The notes: generated by a model not told the origin, from the sequence alone. Counted from the first letter of the stretch, positions 14,547 through 22,777 are shown. The stretch: 38,324 bases of DNA from Paracoccaceae bacterium (GCA_026417295.1 JAOADN010000019.1:1-38324), one strand, 5' to 3'. Translations and numbers: made by a program.

Positions 14547-14990
14547 ATGCAGGCGATCGCCGCGCTGCTGATGACGCTGGCGGGCAACCGGGCGGACCGG
14601 CTGAAGAAGCATGCCGGCGCGCAGGTGGCGCTGGCGGTGGCGGTGGCGATGTGCGCGGCCGCCGCCTCGATCTACGGGCTGGCGCTGCTGACGGTATGGC
14701 TGGCGGGCAGGGTCGGGCTGCCGCAGGCGCTGGCGATCGGCACCGGGGCCTTCGCCGTTCTGGCGCTGGTCGCGGGGCTGCTGATGCAGGCCGAGTCGCG
14801 GCGCCACGCGCGGCGGCGGGCCGAGGAGGCGGCGCGCGACAGGGCGCTGGTGATGCAGGCGGCGCTGGCCGCCCTGGGCGGCGCGGGGGGGCGCAAGCCG
14901 GCGCTGGTCGTGGCGCTGGCGGCGCTGGCGGTGGGCCTGGCCGCGGCCTTCGGCCGGGACGGCGGCGGCGAGGACGACGGCGGGCGCTAG
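14547..14990 (+). CDS. Holin-X-like membrane protein (phage-holin superfamily III type)
   Basis: 147 residues with two adjacent N-terminal helices (about 27-50 and 60-82), a basic loop 'ESRRHARRRAEEA' and a third helix near the C-terminus. In many genomes such proteins are paired with DUF883 proteins, as here, and annotated as phage holin family, though they are chromosomal envelope/stress proteins. No phage gene is nearby. Its TAG stop shares a CTAG with the psuK stop on the other strand. Confidence 0.7.
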   Translation: MQAIAALLMTLAGNRADRLKKHAGAQVALAVAVAMCAAAASIYGLALLTVWLAGRVGLPQALAIGTGAFAVLALVAGLLMQAESRRHARRRAEEAARDRALVMQAALAALGGAGGRKPALVVALAALAVGLAAAFGRDGGGEDDGGR

Positions 14991-15883
14991 GCTTCGGCGA
15001 TGTGGGCGGCGGCGGCAGCCAGGCCCGCGGCCAGCGCCCCGGCCCGCCCGGCACCGGCCCTGTCGGCCACGAGATGCCCGGCCATGAAGGCATCTCCCGC
15101 GCCGGTGACGCGGCGGACGGCGACGGCCGGCGGCCGGGCGGTGACGATGCCCCCGCCCGCGAGCCCGTCGGCGGCCGGGTGCGGGCCGTCGGTGACGATG
15201 ACCCGGCGCGCGCCCCGCCCGAGAAGGGCCTCGGCGGCGGAGGGCGCGTCGGGGCAGGCTGTGCCGGCAAGGATCGCGGCCTCGGCCCGGTTGAGGTAGA
15301 GCGTCGCATGGGGCGCGCCGAGCAGCGGGGCGAGCCGCCCGGCCTTGCCCGGCGAGGCGGGCACGACGCGCAGGTCTGCCGCGGCGAGGCGCGGCAGGCG
15401 GGCGATGTCGGCGAGGAGCGCCTCGGTCAGGTTGCCGTCGAGGACGGCGGGGCCGGTCCAGGCGCCGCCGCCGCCCGTCAGCCCGACATCGGCGAGCGGA
15501 GCGAGGATGGCCGCGCCTGCGTCCTCGAGCGTGCCGGCATCGGCGATGGCGGCGACCAGGCCCTCCGGCCCCTCGATGGCGACGTAGCTGTCGGTGGACC
15601 GGTGGGGCATGCGGTGCAGGAAGCGGCAGTCGATGCCAAGCCGTGCGGCCGCCGCCACCAGCGCCGCGCCGGCCTCGTCCCCGCCCACGGCCGACAGGAC
15701 CGCGGGCCGCATCCCGGCCCGCGCCAGGGCCGCGGCGATGTTCAGCGCCACGCCGCCGGGCTGGCGGGCGATGCGGCCGGGCAGGTCGGCGCCCGGCGGC
15801 ACCGGGAGCCCGGTGCGGCCGATCACGTCCCACAGGAACGAGCCGATGCAGAGGATGTCGGGGCGGCCGGGGGGCTGGGTCAT
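14987..15883 (-). CDS. psuK: PfkB-family pseudouridine kinase
   Basis: 298 residues. PfkB/ribokinase fold: N-terminal 'GSFLWDVIGR', the sugar-binding 'GGVALNIAAALARAG', and the C-terminal signature 'VTGAGDAFMAGHL' with the catalytic Asp and anion hole. The presence of psuG 0.9 kb away supports pseudouridine as substrate (phosphorylated before PsuG cleavage), although PfkB specificity cannot be read from motifs alone. GGAAGG precedes the ATG at 15883. Confidence 0.85.
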   Translation of the reverse strand: MTQPPGRPDILCIGSFLWDVIGRTGLPVPPGADLPGRIARQPGGVALNIAAALARAGMRPAVLSAVGGDEAGAALVAAAARLGIDCRFLHRMPHRSTDSYVAIEGPEGLVAAIADAGTLEDAGAAILAPLADVGLTGGGGAWTGPAVLDGNLTEALLADIARLPRLAAADLRVVPASPGKAGRLAPLLGAPHATLYLNRAEAAILAGTACPDAPSAAEALLGRGARRVIVTDGPHPAADGLAGGGIVTARPPAVAVRRVTGAGDAFMAGHLVADRAGAGRAGALAAGLAAAAAHIAEA

Positions 15884-16076
15884 GGCCTTCCCATGACGCC
15901 GCCCGGGCGCCTTGGCAAGGCGGCCATCGCGGCGCTGCCGCGGCAGCTTACGCCACGGAAACGGGGCGAGGGGTCAATTCCCGGTTGATCCCGCATGGGT
16001 GCACAGTATTCCGGGGTTGTCCGGGGTAATCTGGTGCCAGGTCGATCGTCACAGACAAGGAGGCAGAGGGACGAGG

Positions 16077-16433
16077 ATGCCGAAGGGCTACTGGGTGATG
16101 CTTGTGCAGGTGAAGGACCCGGTACGTTATGCGCAATGCGCCGAGGCGGGGCTCGATGCGCTGGAGCGGACGGGCGGCAGGGTGATCATGCGGGGCGAGG
16201 CCGAAGTGCGGGCCGGCAACCCGAAGGGCCGGGTCGTGGTCGTGGAGTTCGAGAGCATCGAGGAGGCGCGCGAACGCTTCGGGGACGAGACCTATCAGGC
16301 GGCCGTGCAGCTTTACGACGGCCTTGCGGACTACGACTTCCTGATCGTCGAGGGGCGGGCCGACGGCCCCGCGCCCCGCCTGCGCACGATCGCCCCCAGC
16401 TGGGGGGTTGTGCCGCCGCCGGAAACGGTCTAG
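16077..16433 (+). CDS. DUF1330 (dimeric ferredoxin-like fold) protein
   Basis: 118 residues. 'GYWVMLVQVKDPVRYAQC', 'RGGEAEV'-like 'MRGEAEVRAGN', 'RVVVVEFESIEEARE' and 'YQAAVQLY' form the alpha/beta ferredoxin-like DUF1330 domain; the last 20 residues are a family-atypical tail. Cytosolic, function unknown. AAGGAGG lies upstream and a weak promoter (TTGATC 15985, 16 nt, TATTCC 16007) is possible. It precedes rpsB on the same strand with a 118-nt gap that holds a structured leader. Confidence 0.85.
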   Translation: MPKGYWVMLVQVKDPVRYAQCAEAGLDALERTGGRVIMRGEAEVRAGNPKGRVVVVEFESIEEARERFGDETYQAAVQLYDGLADYDFLIVEGRADGPAPRLRTIAPSWGVVPPPETV

Positions 16434-16451
16434 ACGCGCGCCACTTCACAG

Positions 16452-16522
16452 GACGGGTGCGGGTCCGCGGGGGAGACATCCCCGCGGCTCCACCGGTTGG
16501 GGGAAACCCTGAATCACCCGTC
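16452..16522 (+). promoter_or_regulatory. Structured rpsB leader
   Basis: GACGGGTG (16452-16459) and CACCCGTC (16515-16522) close a domain. Inside are an 8-bp perfect hairpin (16465-16472 with 16480-16487, loop GAGACAT) and a GGG-GAAA-CCC hairpin with a GNRA tetraloop (16500-16509). It ends 29 nt before the rpsB ATG. Autoregulation by S2 through its mRNA leader is known in gammaproteobacteria; here the same is only inferred from position and structure. Confidence 0.5.
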
Positions 16523-16551
16523 CGAGGCGCGAAACCGGAAAGGACTTGGGC

Positions 16552-17322
16552 ATGGCGCTTCCCGACTTCTCCCTGCGTCAGCTTCTCGAGGCTGGCGTGC
16601 ACTACGGTCACCAGACGCAGCGCTGGAACCCGCAGATGGCCCCGTACATCTACGGCGACCGCAACGGCATCCACATCATCGACCTGACGCAGACCGTCCC
16701 GATGCTGGACGCGGCGCTGAACGTCATCCGCGACACGGTGGCGCGTGGCGGGCGCATCCTGTTCGTCGGCACCAAGCGGCAGGCGCAGAAGCCGGTCGCC
16801 GAGGCGGCCGAGAAATGCGCGCAGTACTACATGAACCACCGCTGGCTGGGCGGCACGCTGACCAACTGGAAGACGGTCAGCAACTCGATCCAGCGGCTCA
16901 AGCACATCGACGAGATCATGGCGCACGGCGCCGAGGGCCTGACCAAGAAGGAGCGTCTGGGCCTCGAGCGCGAGCAGGCGAAGCTTCAGGCGGCGCTGGG
17001 CGGGATCCGCGAGATGGGCGGGCTGCCCGACCTGCTGTTCGTGATCGATGTCGGCAAGGAGGACCTGGCGATCCTCGAGGCCAACAAGCTGGGGATCCCG
17101 GTCGTCGGCGTGGTGGACACCAACTGCTCGCCGAAGGGCGTGACCCATGTCATTCCCGGCAACGACGACGCGGCGCGCGCGATCGCGCTTTACTGCGACC
17201 TCGTGGCGCGCGCGGCGCTTGACGGGATGAGCGCCCATATGGGCGCGGCAGGCATCGACATCGGCGCGGCCGAGGACGTCCCCGCCGAGGAGGCGGTCGA
17301 GGAGAGCCCGGCCGGGGCCTGA
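16552..17322 (+). CDS. rpsB: 30S ribosomal protein S2
   Basis: 256 residues. The N-terminus '[25 protein letters not shown]', '[11 protein letters not shown]', '[13 protein letters not shown]' and '[21 protein letters not shown]' are diagnostic. S2 sits on the small-subunit back and is needed for S1 binding. The ATG at 16552 has GGAAAGGA upstream; the TTG two codons earlier is not used. First gene of the conserved rpsB-tsf operon. Confidence 0.99.
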   Translation: MALPDFSLRQLLEAGVHYGHQTQRWNPQMAPYIYGDRNGIHIIDLTQTVPMLDAALNVIRDTVARGGRILFVGTKRQAQKPVAEAAEKCAQYYMNHRWLGGTLTNWKTVSNSIQRLKHIDEIMAHGAEGLTKKERLGLEREQAKLQAALGGIREMGGLPDLLFVIDVGKEDLAILEANKLGIPVVGVVDTNCSPKGVTHVIPGNDDAARAIALYCDLVARAALDGMSAHMGAAGIDIGAAEDVPAEEAVEESPAGA

Positions 17323-17367
17323 GACCCGCCAGGCGGGCCCCTGCGCCCGTCATCCGGCAGACATGAG

Positions 17368-17389
17368 GGGCGGGGAGACTTCCCCGCCC
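17368..17389 (+). promoter_or_regulatory. Hairpin before tsf, similar to the rpsB leader hairpin
   Basis: An 8-bp perfect stem (17368-17375 with 17382-17389) with loop AGACTT lies 34 nt before the tsf start. Its heart GGGGAGACTTCCCC differs by one base from GGGGAGACATCCCC in the rpsB leader. There is no T-run, so it is not an ordinary intrinsic terminator. Confidence 0.5.
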
Positions 17390-17423
17390 GAACCGTTGCA
17401 TCGAGGATCGAGGAGAGCGTGAC

Positions 17424-18323
17424 ATGACCGTCACCGCACAGATGGTGAAAGAGCTGCGCGATTCGACTGGCGCCGGCATGATGGACGCCAAGCGCGCACT
17501 GACCGAGACGGCCGGCGACATGGAGGCGGCCGTGGACTGGCTGCGCACCAAGGGGCTGGCCAAGGCCGCCAAGAAGGCGGGCCGCGTGGCCGCCGAGGGC
17601 CTGGTCGGCATCGCCGTCAGGGACGGCCGCGGGGTTGCCATCGAGCTGAACTCGGAGACCGACTTCGTCGCCAAGAACGCCGATTTCCAGACGCTGGTGC
17701 GCGACATCGCCAGGGTGGCGCTGGAGACGGCCGATTCGCTTGAGGTGCTGAAGGCCACGCACCTGAACGGGACGCCGGTCGAGACCGTCCTCAGCGAGGC
17801 GATCGCGCGCATCGGCGAGAACATGAACCTGCGGCGGATGCATGTGCTCGAGGGCGACACGATCGTGCACTACGTGCACAACGCGGCCGCCGAGGGCATG
17901 GGCAAGATCGGCGTGCTTGTCGCGCTGAAGGGCAGGGACAACGGGATCGGCCGGCAGCTTGCCATGCACATCGCGGCGTCGAACCCGCTGGCCCTGTCGG
18001 AGGCGCAGCTCGACCCTGCGGTGATCGAGCGCGAGCGGACGATCCAGACGCAGAAGGCGCTGGAGGAGAATGCGGCCTCGGCCAAGCCCAAGCCCCAGGC
18101 GGTGATCGAGAACAACATCATTCCCGGCCGGATGAAGAAGTTCCTCGAGGAGGTCACGCTGCTGGGCCAGAAGTTCGTGATCAACCCCGACATCACGGTC
18201 GCCCAGGCGGCGGCGGAGGCGGGCGTCGAGATCACCGGCTATGTCCGCATGGAAGTGGGCGAGGGCGTCGAGAAGGAGAAGGAGGACTTCGCCGCCGAGG
18301 TGGCGAAGACCCGCGGCGCCTGA
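17424..18323 (+). CDS. tsf: Translation elongation factor Ts
   Basis: 299 residues. It is the nucleotide exchange factor for EF-Tu. The N-terminal UBA-like part '[20 protein letters not shown]' and '[13 protein letters not shown]', the core '[12 protein letters not shown]', '[11 protein letters not shown]', and a full coiled-coil insertion in the second half are all present. It follows rpsB after 101 nt that contain a hairpin. AGGAGAG precedes the ATG, and a strong terminator follows. Confidence 0.99.
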   Translation: MTVTAQMVKELRDSTGAGMMDAKRALTETAGDMEAAVDWLRTKGLAKAAKKAGRVAAEGLVGIAVRDGRGVAIELNSETDFVAKNADFQTLVRDIARVALETADSLEVLKATHLNGTPVETVLSEAIARIGENMNLRRMHVLEGDTIVHYVHNAAAEGMGKIGVLVALKGRDNGIGRQLAMHIAASNPLALSEAQLDPAVIERERTIQTQKALEENAASAKPKPQAVIENNIIPGRMKKFLEEVTLLGQKFVINPDITVAQAAAEAGVEITGYVRMEVGEGVEKEKEDFAAEVAKTRGA

Positions 18324-18348
18324 GGCGCCGGAAGCGGCCTGCGAAAAC

Positions 18349-18380
18349 GGGGGGCGGGCCGGCGGGCCCGCCCCCCTTTT
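18349..18380 (+). terminator. Intrinsic terminator of rpsB-tsf
   Basis: A perfect 12-bp GC stem (18349-18360 with 18365-18376), loop GGCG, then TTTT (18377-18380), 25 nt after the tsf stop. Confidence 0.85.
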
Positions 18381-18407
18381 CACTCGTCACGGCATGGCGG
18401 GTCCGCG

Positions 18408-19031
18408 TCAGGCATGGGCGAGGTAGCAGGCGGTGCTGTCCGCCATCGCCTCGGCCGTGGCATCGCGCGGGAAGAAGGTGACGAAGCCGTAGCCCGGCAG
18501 CATCAGGTAGGTCTGCGTGGAATGGTCGACGAGATAGTATTCGTCGCCCGAATCGACCTTGCGGAAATAGGTCCGGTAGGCCCGCGACGCCGCCGCCACC
18601 TGTTCGGGCGTGCCGGTCAGGCCGAGCATGCGGGGATGCAGCATGTCGGTGAAGTCGCGCAGCCGCTCGGGCGTGTCGCGCTCGGGGTCGATCGAGATGA
18701 AGACCGGCTGGACGGTCAGGCCCCTGGCCTCGAGCAGGTCGACGGCCTCGGCGTTGCGGGCGTTGTCGGTGGGGCAGACGTCCGGGCAGAAGGTGTAGCC
18801 GAAGTAGACGAGCGAGGGCTGGGCGAGGACCTCGGCATCGGTCACCGTCCGGCCGTTCTCGTCGGTCAGGGTGAAGGGGCCGCCGATGGTGGCCCCCGCC
18901 GCCCCGCCCCCGCAATCGGCGAAACGGTCCGGCGCAGCCTGCCGCAGCCAGAGGACGCCGAGGCCGGCGGCGGCCGCGACGGCCAGGGCCGTCGCGGCGA
19001 TCAGGGCGGTGCGGGAGGCGCCGGGCGTCAT
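18408..19031 (-). CDS. SCO1/SenC-family copper chaperone
   Basis: 207 residues with an N-terminal membrane anchor (about 8-28) and a periplasmic thioredoxin-fold domain. The copper ligands are C82 and C86 in 'FCPDVCP' and H170 in 'YYLVDHST'. SCO proteins deliver copper to, or keep reduced, the CuA site of cytochrome c oxidase. Last gene of the copper operon; its ATG overlaps the TGA of the PCuAC gene by four bases. Confidence 0.95.
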   Translation of the reverse strand: MTPGASRTALIAATALAVAAAAGLGVLWLRQAAPDRFADCGGGAAGATIGGPFTLTDENGRTVTDAEVLAQPSLVYFGYTFCPDVCPTDNARNAEAVDLLEARGLTVQPVFISIDPERDTPERLRDFTDMLHPRMLGLTGTPEQVAAASRAYRTYFRKVDSGDEYYLVDHSTQTYLMLPGYGFVTFFPRDATAEAMADSTACYLAHA

Positions 19032-19534
19032 TCAGAGGCCTCGCCGGAATCGTGGGACATGCCTTCCATCATGTGGCCCATGTCGCCCTCGCCGCGCTTC
19101 TGGACGGCGAATTCTATGGCCACCTCGCCCGCCTTCTCGAAGACGAGGGTCGCGGGGATCATGGTGCCGGCGACGAGCGGCCGGCCCTCGAGCCCGACGA
19201 ACATGACATGATAGCCGCCGGGCTTCAGCTCGACCGTGGCGCCGGCGGGGATGTCGATGGCCTCGACCGGCTGCATCGAGGCGACGCCGTCCTTCTCGAC
19301 CGTTTCGTGGATCTCGACCTTCGGGAAATCGGCGCGCACGGCCAGCAGGCGGTCGGCCTCGGCGCCCTCGTTGGTGATGGTCATGAAGCCGCCGCCCGCC
19401 ATGGCGGTGGGCGCCGTCTCGAAGGCATAGGGGTGCCCGATCGTCAGGCCGCCGGCGGTGAATTCGTGGGCGCCGGCCGGAAGGGCGGCAAGGGCCAGCA
19501 TGGCGGCGGCCCCGAGGATTCGCGTGAGGAACAT
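19028..19534 (-). CDS. Periplasmic copper chaperone PCuAC
   Basis: 168 residues with a signal peptide ending 'LPAGAHE'. The Cu(I) motif H-X10-M-X21-H-X-M is exact: H76, M87, H109, M111. The C-terminal tail has an extra Met/His group 'MGHMMEGMSH' that could be a second copper site. PCuAC hands copper to SCO1 and cytochrome oxidase. The ATG at 19534 was chosen as the start of the signal peptide. Confidence 0.95.
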   Translation of the reverse strand: MFLTRILGAAAMLALAALPAGAHEFTAGGLTIGHPYAFETAPTAMAGGGFMTITNEGAEADRLLAVRADFPKVEIHETVEKDGVASMQPVEAIDIPAGATVELKPGGYHVMFVGLEGRPLVAGTMIPATLVFEKAGEVAIEFAVQKRGEGDMGHMMEGMSHDSGEASE

Positions 19535-19624
19535 CGTGGATCTCCTTGATCTTGGCGGCATGTCCGCCGGTTGTTGAGGGGCGCGGCCCGCAGCCATGCG
19601 GACCGCGCGGGGGCAGGGGCCGGG

Positions 19625-21019
19625 TCAGCCCAGGGCACGCCGCATGGCGGGCAGATGCCGCAGGATGAAGCGGTCGGCCAGAACGACAGCCAGGACGACC
19701 GCGCCGCCGAGGGGGAAGGCCAGGCCCAGCGCCACGACGAGGATGGCGGCGCCGGTCCAGAACTGCGCTTCGGCCGGCCGGGGCGGCGCGCCGAGGCGCC
19801 CCGCCTTCCCGGGACGGCGTTTCCACCACATGACGAGGCCCGAGACCGGCAGGAAGATCATGGCAAGGCAGAAGGCCGTGTCGAGCGCCACGTTCCACGC
19901 CCCGAGGTCGCCCTCGTGGAAGGCGATGCCCCAGGCCATCATCTTCGCGTAGGGGCTGTAGTCGGCATAGCGGATGTCGGCCAGCACGTTGCCCGTGTAG
20001 CGGTCGATGTGGATCGTGCGGTCGCCGCCGGGATCGTGCCCGTCGTTCGACATCGAATCGTGGCTGACGGTCCATACCCCGTCCTCGCCATCGGGCATGT
20101 TCACCTGGAAGCGCCCCGCGAAGCCCAGCGCACGCGCGAAGGCCACGACGGCATCGGTGTCGACGGGCGGGGGCACGGCGAGGTGCCCCGCGAGCGAGCC
20201 CGAGGCGGGCAGCGGCGTCTGTTCGAGGTTCCATGGCACTTCCTTCGCCGCGCCATGGTCCATGCTGGCATGGGTCTTGTCCGAAAGGGGCACGGATTCC
20301 CATTTCTCGGCCGGGAAGGTGTTCCAGGCCTGGACCATGCGACCGCCCCAGATCCCGGCCCAGGAGAGGCCGGAGACGAGGAAGACGAGCATCACGAGCG
20401 ACATCCAGAACCCGGTGACGCCGTGCAGCGATTTCCAGAGCGAGCGCCCGCGCGCGGCGAAGGCGGGCAGCAGAACGCGCCGCCAGCCCGTGCGGCCGCG
20501 CGGCCAGTGCAGGTAGAGACCGGTCGCCACGAGCAGGATGCCGAGGCTGGCCGCGATCTCGATCAGCCGGTCGCCGAGATCGCCGACGAGCAGCGTGCCG
20601 TGGATCCTGGTCATGACGTCGTACCAGCCCTTCCCCCAGGGGAAGCTGTCCACGACTTCGGCGCTGTAGGGATCGACGAGAACCGTCGTCCCGACATCGC
20701 CGGCGACGACCCTGAAGGCGGCGACACGGCCCGGGGCGAGGGGTTCGATATACTGCATCGCCCGGCCGTCGGGCACCGCCGCCTCGGCCGCCGCCTGGAG
20801 CGTGGAGACGGGCAGAGGCGACCCGGTCGCGGCGACGCGGGTCTTTTCGCCGTTGATGTCGGACAGGACGGCGATCCAGAGCATGACGAGGCCGCTCGCG
20901 GCCAGGACGATCATGAAGGGGATGACATAGAGCGCGGCATAGAAGTGCCAGCGCCAGGCCGTGAAGTGATGACGGCCGGCAGGGCCCGCGGCTGCGGGCG
21001 GTGAGGCGATGTCCGCCAT
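19625..21019 (-). CDS. PepSY-associated membrane protein
   Basis: 464 residues, with several strong transmembrane helices (about 27-50, 160-180, 207-230, 375-400, 415-445) and two large periplasmic parts. 'WRWHFYAALYVIPFMIVLAASGLVML' at the start, 'RIHGTLLVGDLGDRLIEIA', 'SLHGVTGFWMSLVMLVFLVSGLSWA' and 'GIAFHEGDLG' are typical of PepSY-TM proteins, whose conserved helix histidines suggest heme or metal binding and inner-membrane reductase-like roles. 'HASMDHG' is a possible metal site. Within this operon copper or iron reduction is a reasonable inference. Confidence 0.88.
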   Translation of the reverse strand: MADIASPPAAAGPAGRHHFTAWRWHFYAALYVIPFMIVLAASGLVMLWIAVLSDINGEKTRVAATGSPLPVSTLQAAAEAAVPDGRAMQYIEPLAPGRVAAFRVVAGDVGTTVLVDPYSAEVVDSFPWGKGWYDVMTRIHGTLLVGDLGDRLIEIAASLGILLVATGLYLHWPRGRTGWRRVLLPAFAARGRSLWKSLHGVTGFWMSLVMLVFLVSGLSWAGIWGGRMVQAWNTFPAEKWESVPLSDKTHASMDHGAAKEVPWNLEQTPLPASGSLAGHLAVPPPVDTDAVVAFARALGFAGRFQVNMPDGEDGVWTVSHDSMSNDGHDPGGDRTIHIDRYTGNVLADIRYADYSPYAKMMAWGIAFHEGDLGAWNVALDTAFCLAMIFLPVSGLVMWWKRRPGKAGRLGAPPRPAEAQFWTGAAILVVALGLAFPLGGAVVLAVVLADRFILRHLPAMRRALG

Positions 21020-21061
21020 GAGGGATTCCTTTCGGACTGATGCCGGAAACGGGTTCGGACG

Positions 21062-21448
21062 TCAGGCCGGAAGGGGCGGGCCGCGGGCAGGGGGAGCGGC
21101 GGGCCGTGCCGCAAGGACGGGCAGGGCGGGTGTGGGCGCCGAGAGCCGAATGGACGCAGGCACAAGGCGCGGCAGCGTGACCGGCGCCGGCGCGAGCGCC
21201 GCCCCAGGATGGGCGGCCGCCCAGTCGCAGCCCGCGCCGGAGGCGGCCGGAACCGGATTGCCCCGCGAATCGAGCGTCACCTCGACGGGACCGTCGCCCG
21301 AGCAGAGCACGAGGGTGACCGTGCCGTCGCCGCCGGCGGAAGGCATGACCGCGGCCGGCAGGGCGGCGGCGAGCAGGAACGGCAGGAACAGCGCGACCAG
21401 AAGGCCGCGCAGGAAAGGATTCCGCCGCCGGGCCCGACCGATGCGCAT
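21062..21448 (-). CDS. DUF2946-like small exported protein, first gene of the copper operon
   Basis: 128 residues: a very basic N-terminus 'MRIGRARRRNPFLRG', a signal/anchor helix 'LLVALFLPFLLAAALPA', then 'TLVLCSGDGPVEVTLDSRGNPVP' and 'CDWAAAHPG', resembling DUF2946, which commonly accompanies copper-handling genes. The long alanine/proline tail is low-complexity. Two cysteines could be a metal site. It is followed 42 nt later by the PepSY gene. A promoter immediately upstream implies a leaderless mRNA if this ATG is correct. Confidence 0.65.
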   Translation of the reverse strand: MRIGRARRRNPFLRGLLVALFLPFLLAAALPAAVMPSAGGDGTVTLVLCSGDGPVEVTLDSRGNPVPAASGAGCDWAAAHPGAALAPAPVTLPRLVPASIRLSAPTPALPVLAARPAAPPARGPPLPA

Positions 21449-21453
21449 GGCGC

Positions 21454-21483
21454 TCTGTAGACCCGCGGGCGCGGCAAGGTCAA
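21454..21483 (-). promoter_or_regulatory. Promoter of the copper operon, apparently leaderless
   Basis: Minus strand: -35 TTGACC (21483-21478), 18 nt, -10 TACAGA (21459-21454). Only five bases separate the -10 from the ATG at 21448, so transcription would start at or next to the start codon. Confidence 0.5.
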
Positions 21484-21930
21484 TCGCCGGCGGGGGCCGG
21501 CGGGGACGGCGGGGGGCGGCGGGAACGGCGGGGGGGCGGCGAACGCGCCGGGGCAGGGATTGCCCCCGCCCCGGCGGGCCCCACCTTCGGCCGGCCTGGC
21601 CCAGGAGCGGGGCACGGATCCGGCCGGTCACTCGCCACGCACAACACCGCCCCGGACGGGGCGGCGCCACCCTTGACGGGCGGCACCGCCCGAACGGTCC
21701 GCGGCCCACCTGTTGGGGATGGGGACCGGGCGCGAACCTTGTCCGGGGGCCGGCCCGTCGGGCGGAAATTGCCCGGCGGGCCGTATCACCGGTTTCCCGG
21801 CTGCCCCCGTCTTCCCCCGGAAAGGCCCGGGCTGGTCGGCGGGGGTTCGTTCCTGGCCAATGCCATTCTTGCGGAACGGGTGAAGAGTGCCGGTTGACGC
21901 GGCGTCAGGCGAGTAGGGGAAACCCTACCC

Positions 21931-22002
21931 GGCGCGTGCGGCAAGGGTTCCGCGGCCTCCGGCGCGGGCGGCAAGGGATCCGCGGCCTCCGGCGCGGGCG
22001 GC
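21931..22002. repeat. 30-bp tandem repeat, 2.4 copies
   Basis: Units 21931-21960 and 21961-21990 differ at two positions. A third partial unit (21991-22002) matches the first 12 bases. The array ends five bases before the LuxR stop codon (22007-22009). Preceded by a GNRA hairpin (21913-21928), it could affect 3' end formation of the LuxR mRNA. Confidence 0.8.
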
Positions 22003-22006
22003 GCGG

Positions 22007-22777
22007 TCAGTTCCGCAGGATGAAGATCTGGTTCTGGAACGAGGCCTTGAGCACCGCCTGCGCGGTGGTGTCGACATCGAGGGCCTCGCGCGCGAGGCGC
22101 AGGTGCTTCTCGACCGTCGCGGCGGTCAGGCCCATGATCGTCGCGATGTCCTGCGTCGTCTTGCCGTCGCCGACCCATTCGAGCGCCTCGCGCTGGCGCG
22201 GGGTCAGCGCGCGGCGCGCCGAGGCGAAGGGCATGGCGGTGATGCGCATGTGCGTGACCGTGTTGATCAGCACGATCTCGCGCCCGTGGGCGGCCCAGGT
22301 CGCCTCGACCTCGGCCTGCGGCACATGGGCCGGTGCCGTCAGCCCGATCGCCCCCTTCGAACGCACCGATTCGTCGTGGAAGCTGATCGAGTAGCCGGCG
22401 CGGACGCCGAAGCGGTTGTTGAGCTCGACCACCTTCTGCTCCGACGGGGTCAGCAGCCCCGCGGCGATCTGTTCCTCGATCCAGCGCCAGGAACAGGCCC
22501 CCTCGTTGGCCGCCGCCCAGCGGACCATCGGGGCATGGTGGAACAGGCCCGAGCGCACGAAGGCGTCGATATAGGCCTGGTCGTGGTTCGACAGGACGAG
22601 CACGTCGTCGAGATCGCCGAAGGAGTTCGAGGTGCGGAACCGGGTGAAGCCGTAGAGCAGCCGGTCGAAGCCGTAACGGCCCATCGCCTCGACATGCAGG
22701 GCCCAGAGCGCCTCGATCGAATGCGCAGCCATGACCCGTTCGAGGTGATCCAGCAGTCCCACAGGCGCGCCCGACAT
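22007..22777 (-). CDS. LuxR-family regulator with autoinducer-binding domain
   Basis: 256 residues. The N-terminal half has the autoinducer-binding pattern ('GFDRLLYGFTRF', 'HDQAYIDAFVRSGLFHHAPMVRWA', 'GVRAGYSISFHDES'), and the C-terminal third is a LuxR helix-turn-helix ('LTPRQREALEWVGDGKTTQDIA', 'TAATVEKHLRLARE'). No luxI-type synthase is in the window, so on this evidence it is a solo or acts with a distant synthase. It is divergent from an FAD oxidoreductase (213-nt gap), a possible target by position only. Confidence 0.9.
   Translation of the reverse strand: MSGAPVGLLDHLERVMAAHSIEALWALHVEAMGRYGFDRLLYGFTRFRTSNSFGDLDDVLVLSNHDQAYIDAFVRSGLFHHAPMVRWAAANEGACSWRWIEEQIAAGLLTPSEQKVVELNNRFGVRAGYSISFHDESVRSKGAIGLTAPAHVPQAEVEATWAAHGREIVLINTVTHMRITAMPFASARRALTPRQREALEWVGDGKTTQDIATIMGLTAATVEKHLRLAREALDVDTTAQAVLKASFQNQIFILRN

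Larger units (their letters stand above)
21449..22006. other. 558-nt gene-free region
   Basis: Holds the copper-operon promoter, several short GC palindromes (for example 21647-21664 and 21678-21691), a GTAGGG-GAAA-CCCTAC hairpin (21913-21928) and a 30-bp tandem repeat (21931-22002). An open frame of 74 codons at 21673-21897 (+) has odd Gly/Arg/Pro composition and no clear ribosome-binding site and was not called. I see no RNA gene. Confidence 0.6.

Noticed and set aside
14547-14990. Prophage remnant suggested by the holin-like protein
   Set aside because: The pairing with DUF883 is a common chromosomal arrangement and there are no phage structural, integrase or lysis genes around.
17368-17389. 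Intrinsic terminator between rpsB and tsf
   Set aside because: The hairpin lacks a following T-run, and the real terminator with TTTT is after tsf.
21673-21897. 74-codon plus-strand gene in the gap before the LuxR regulator
   Set aside because: No ribosome-binding site, Gly/Pro/Arg-rich sequence and no domain or partner.
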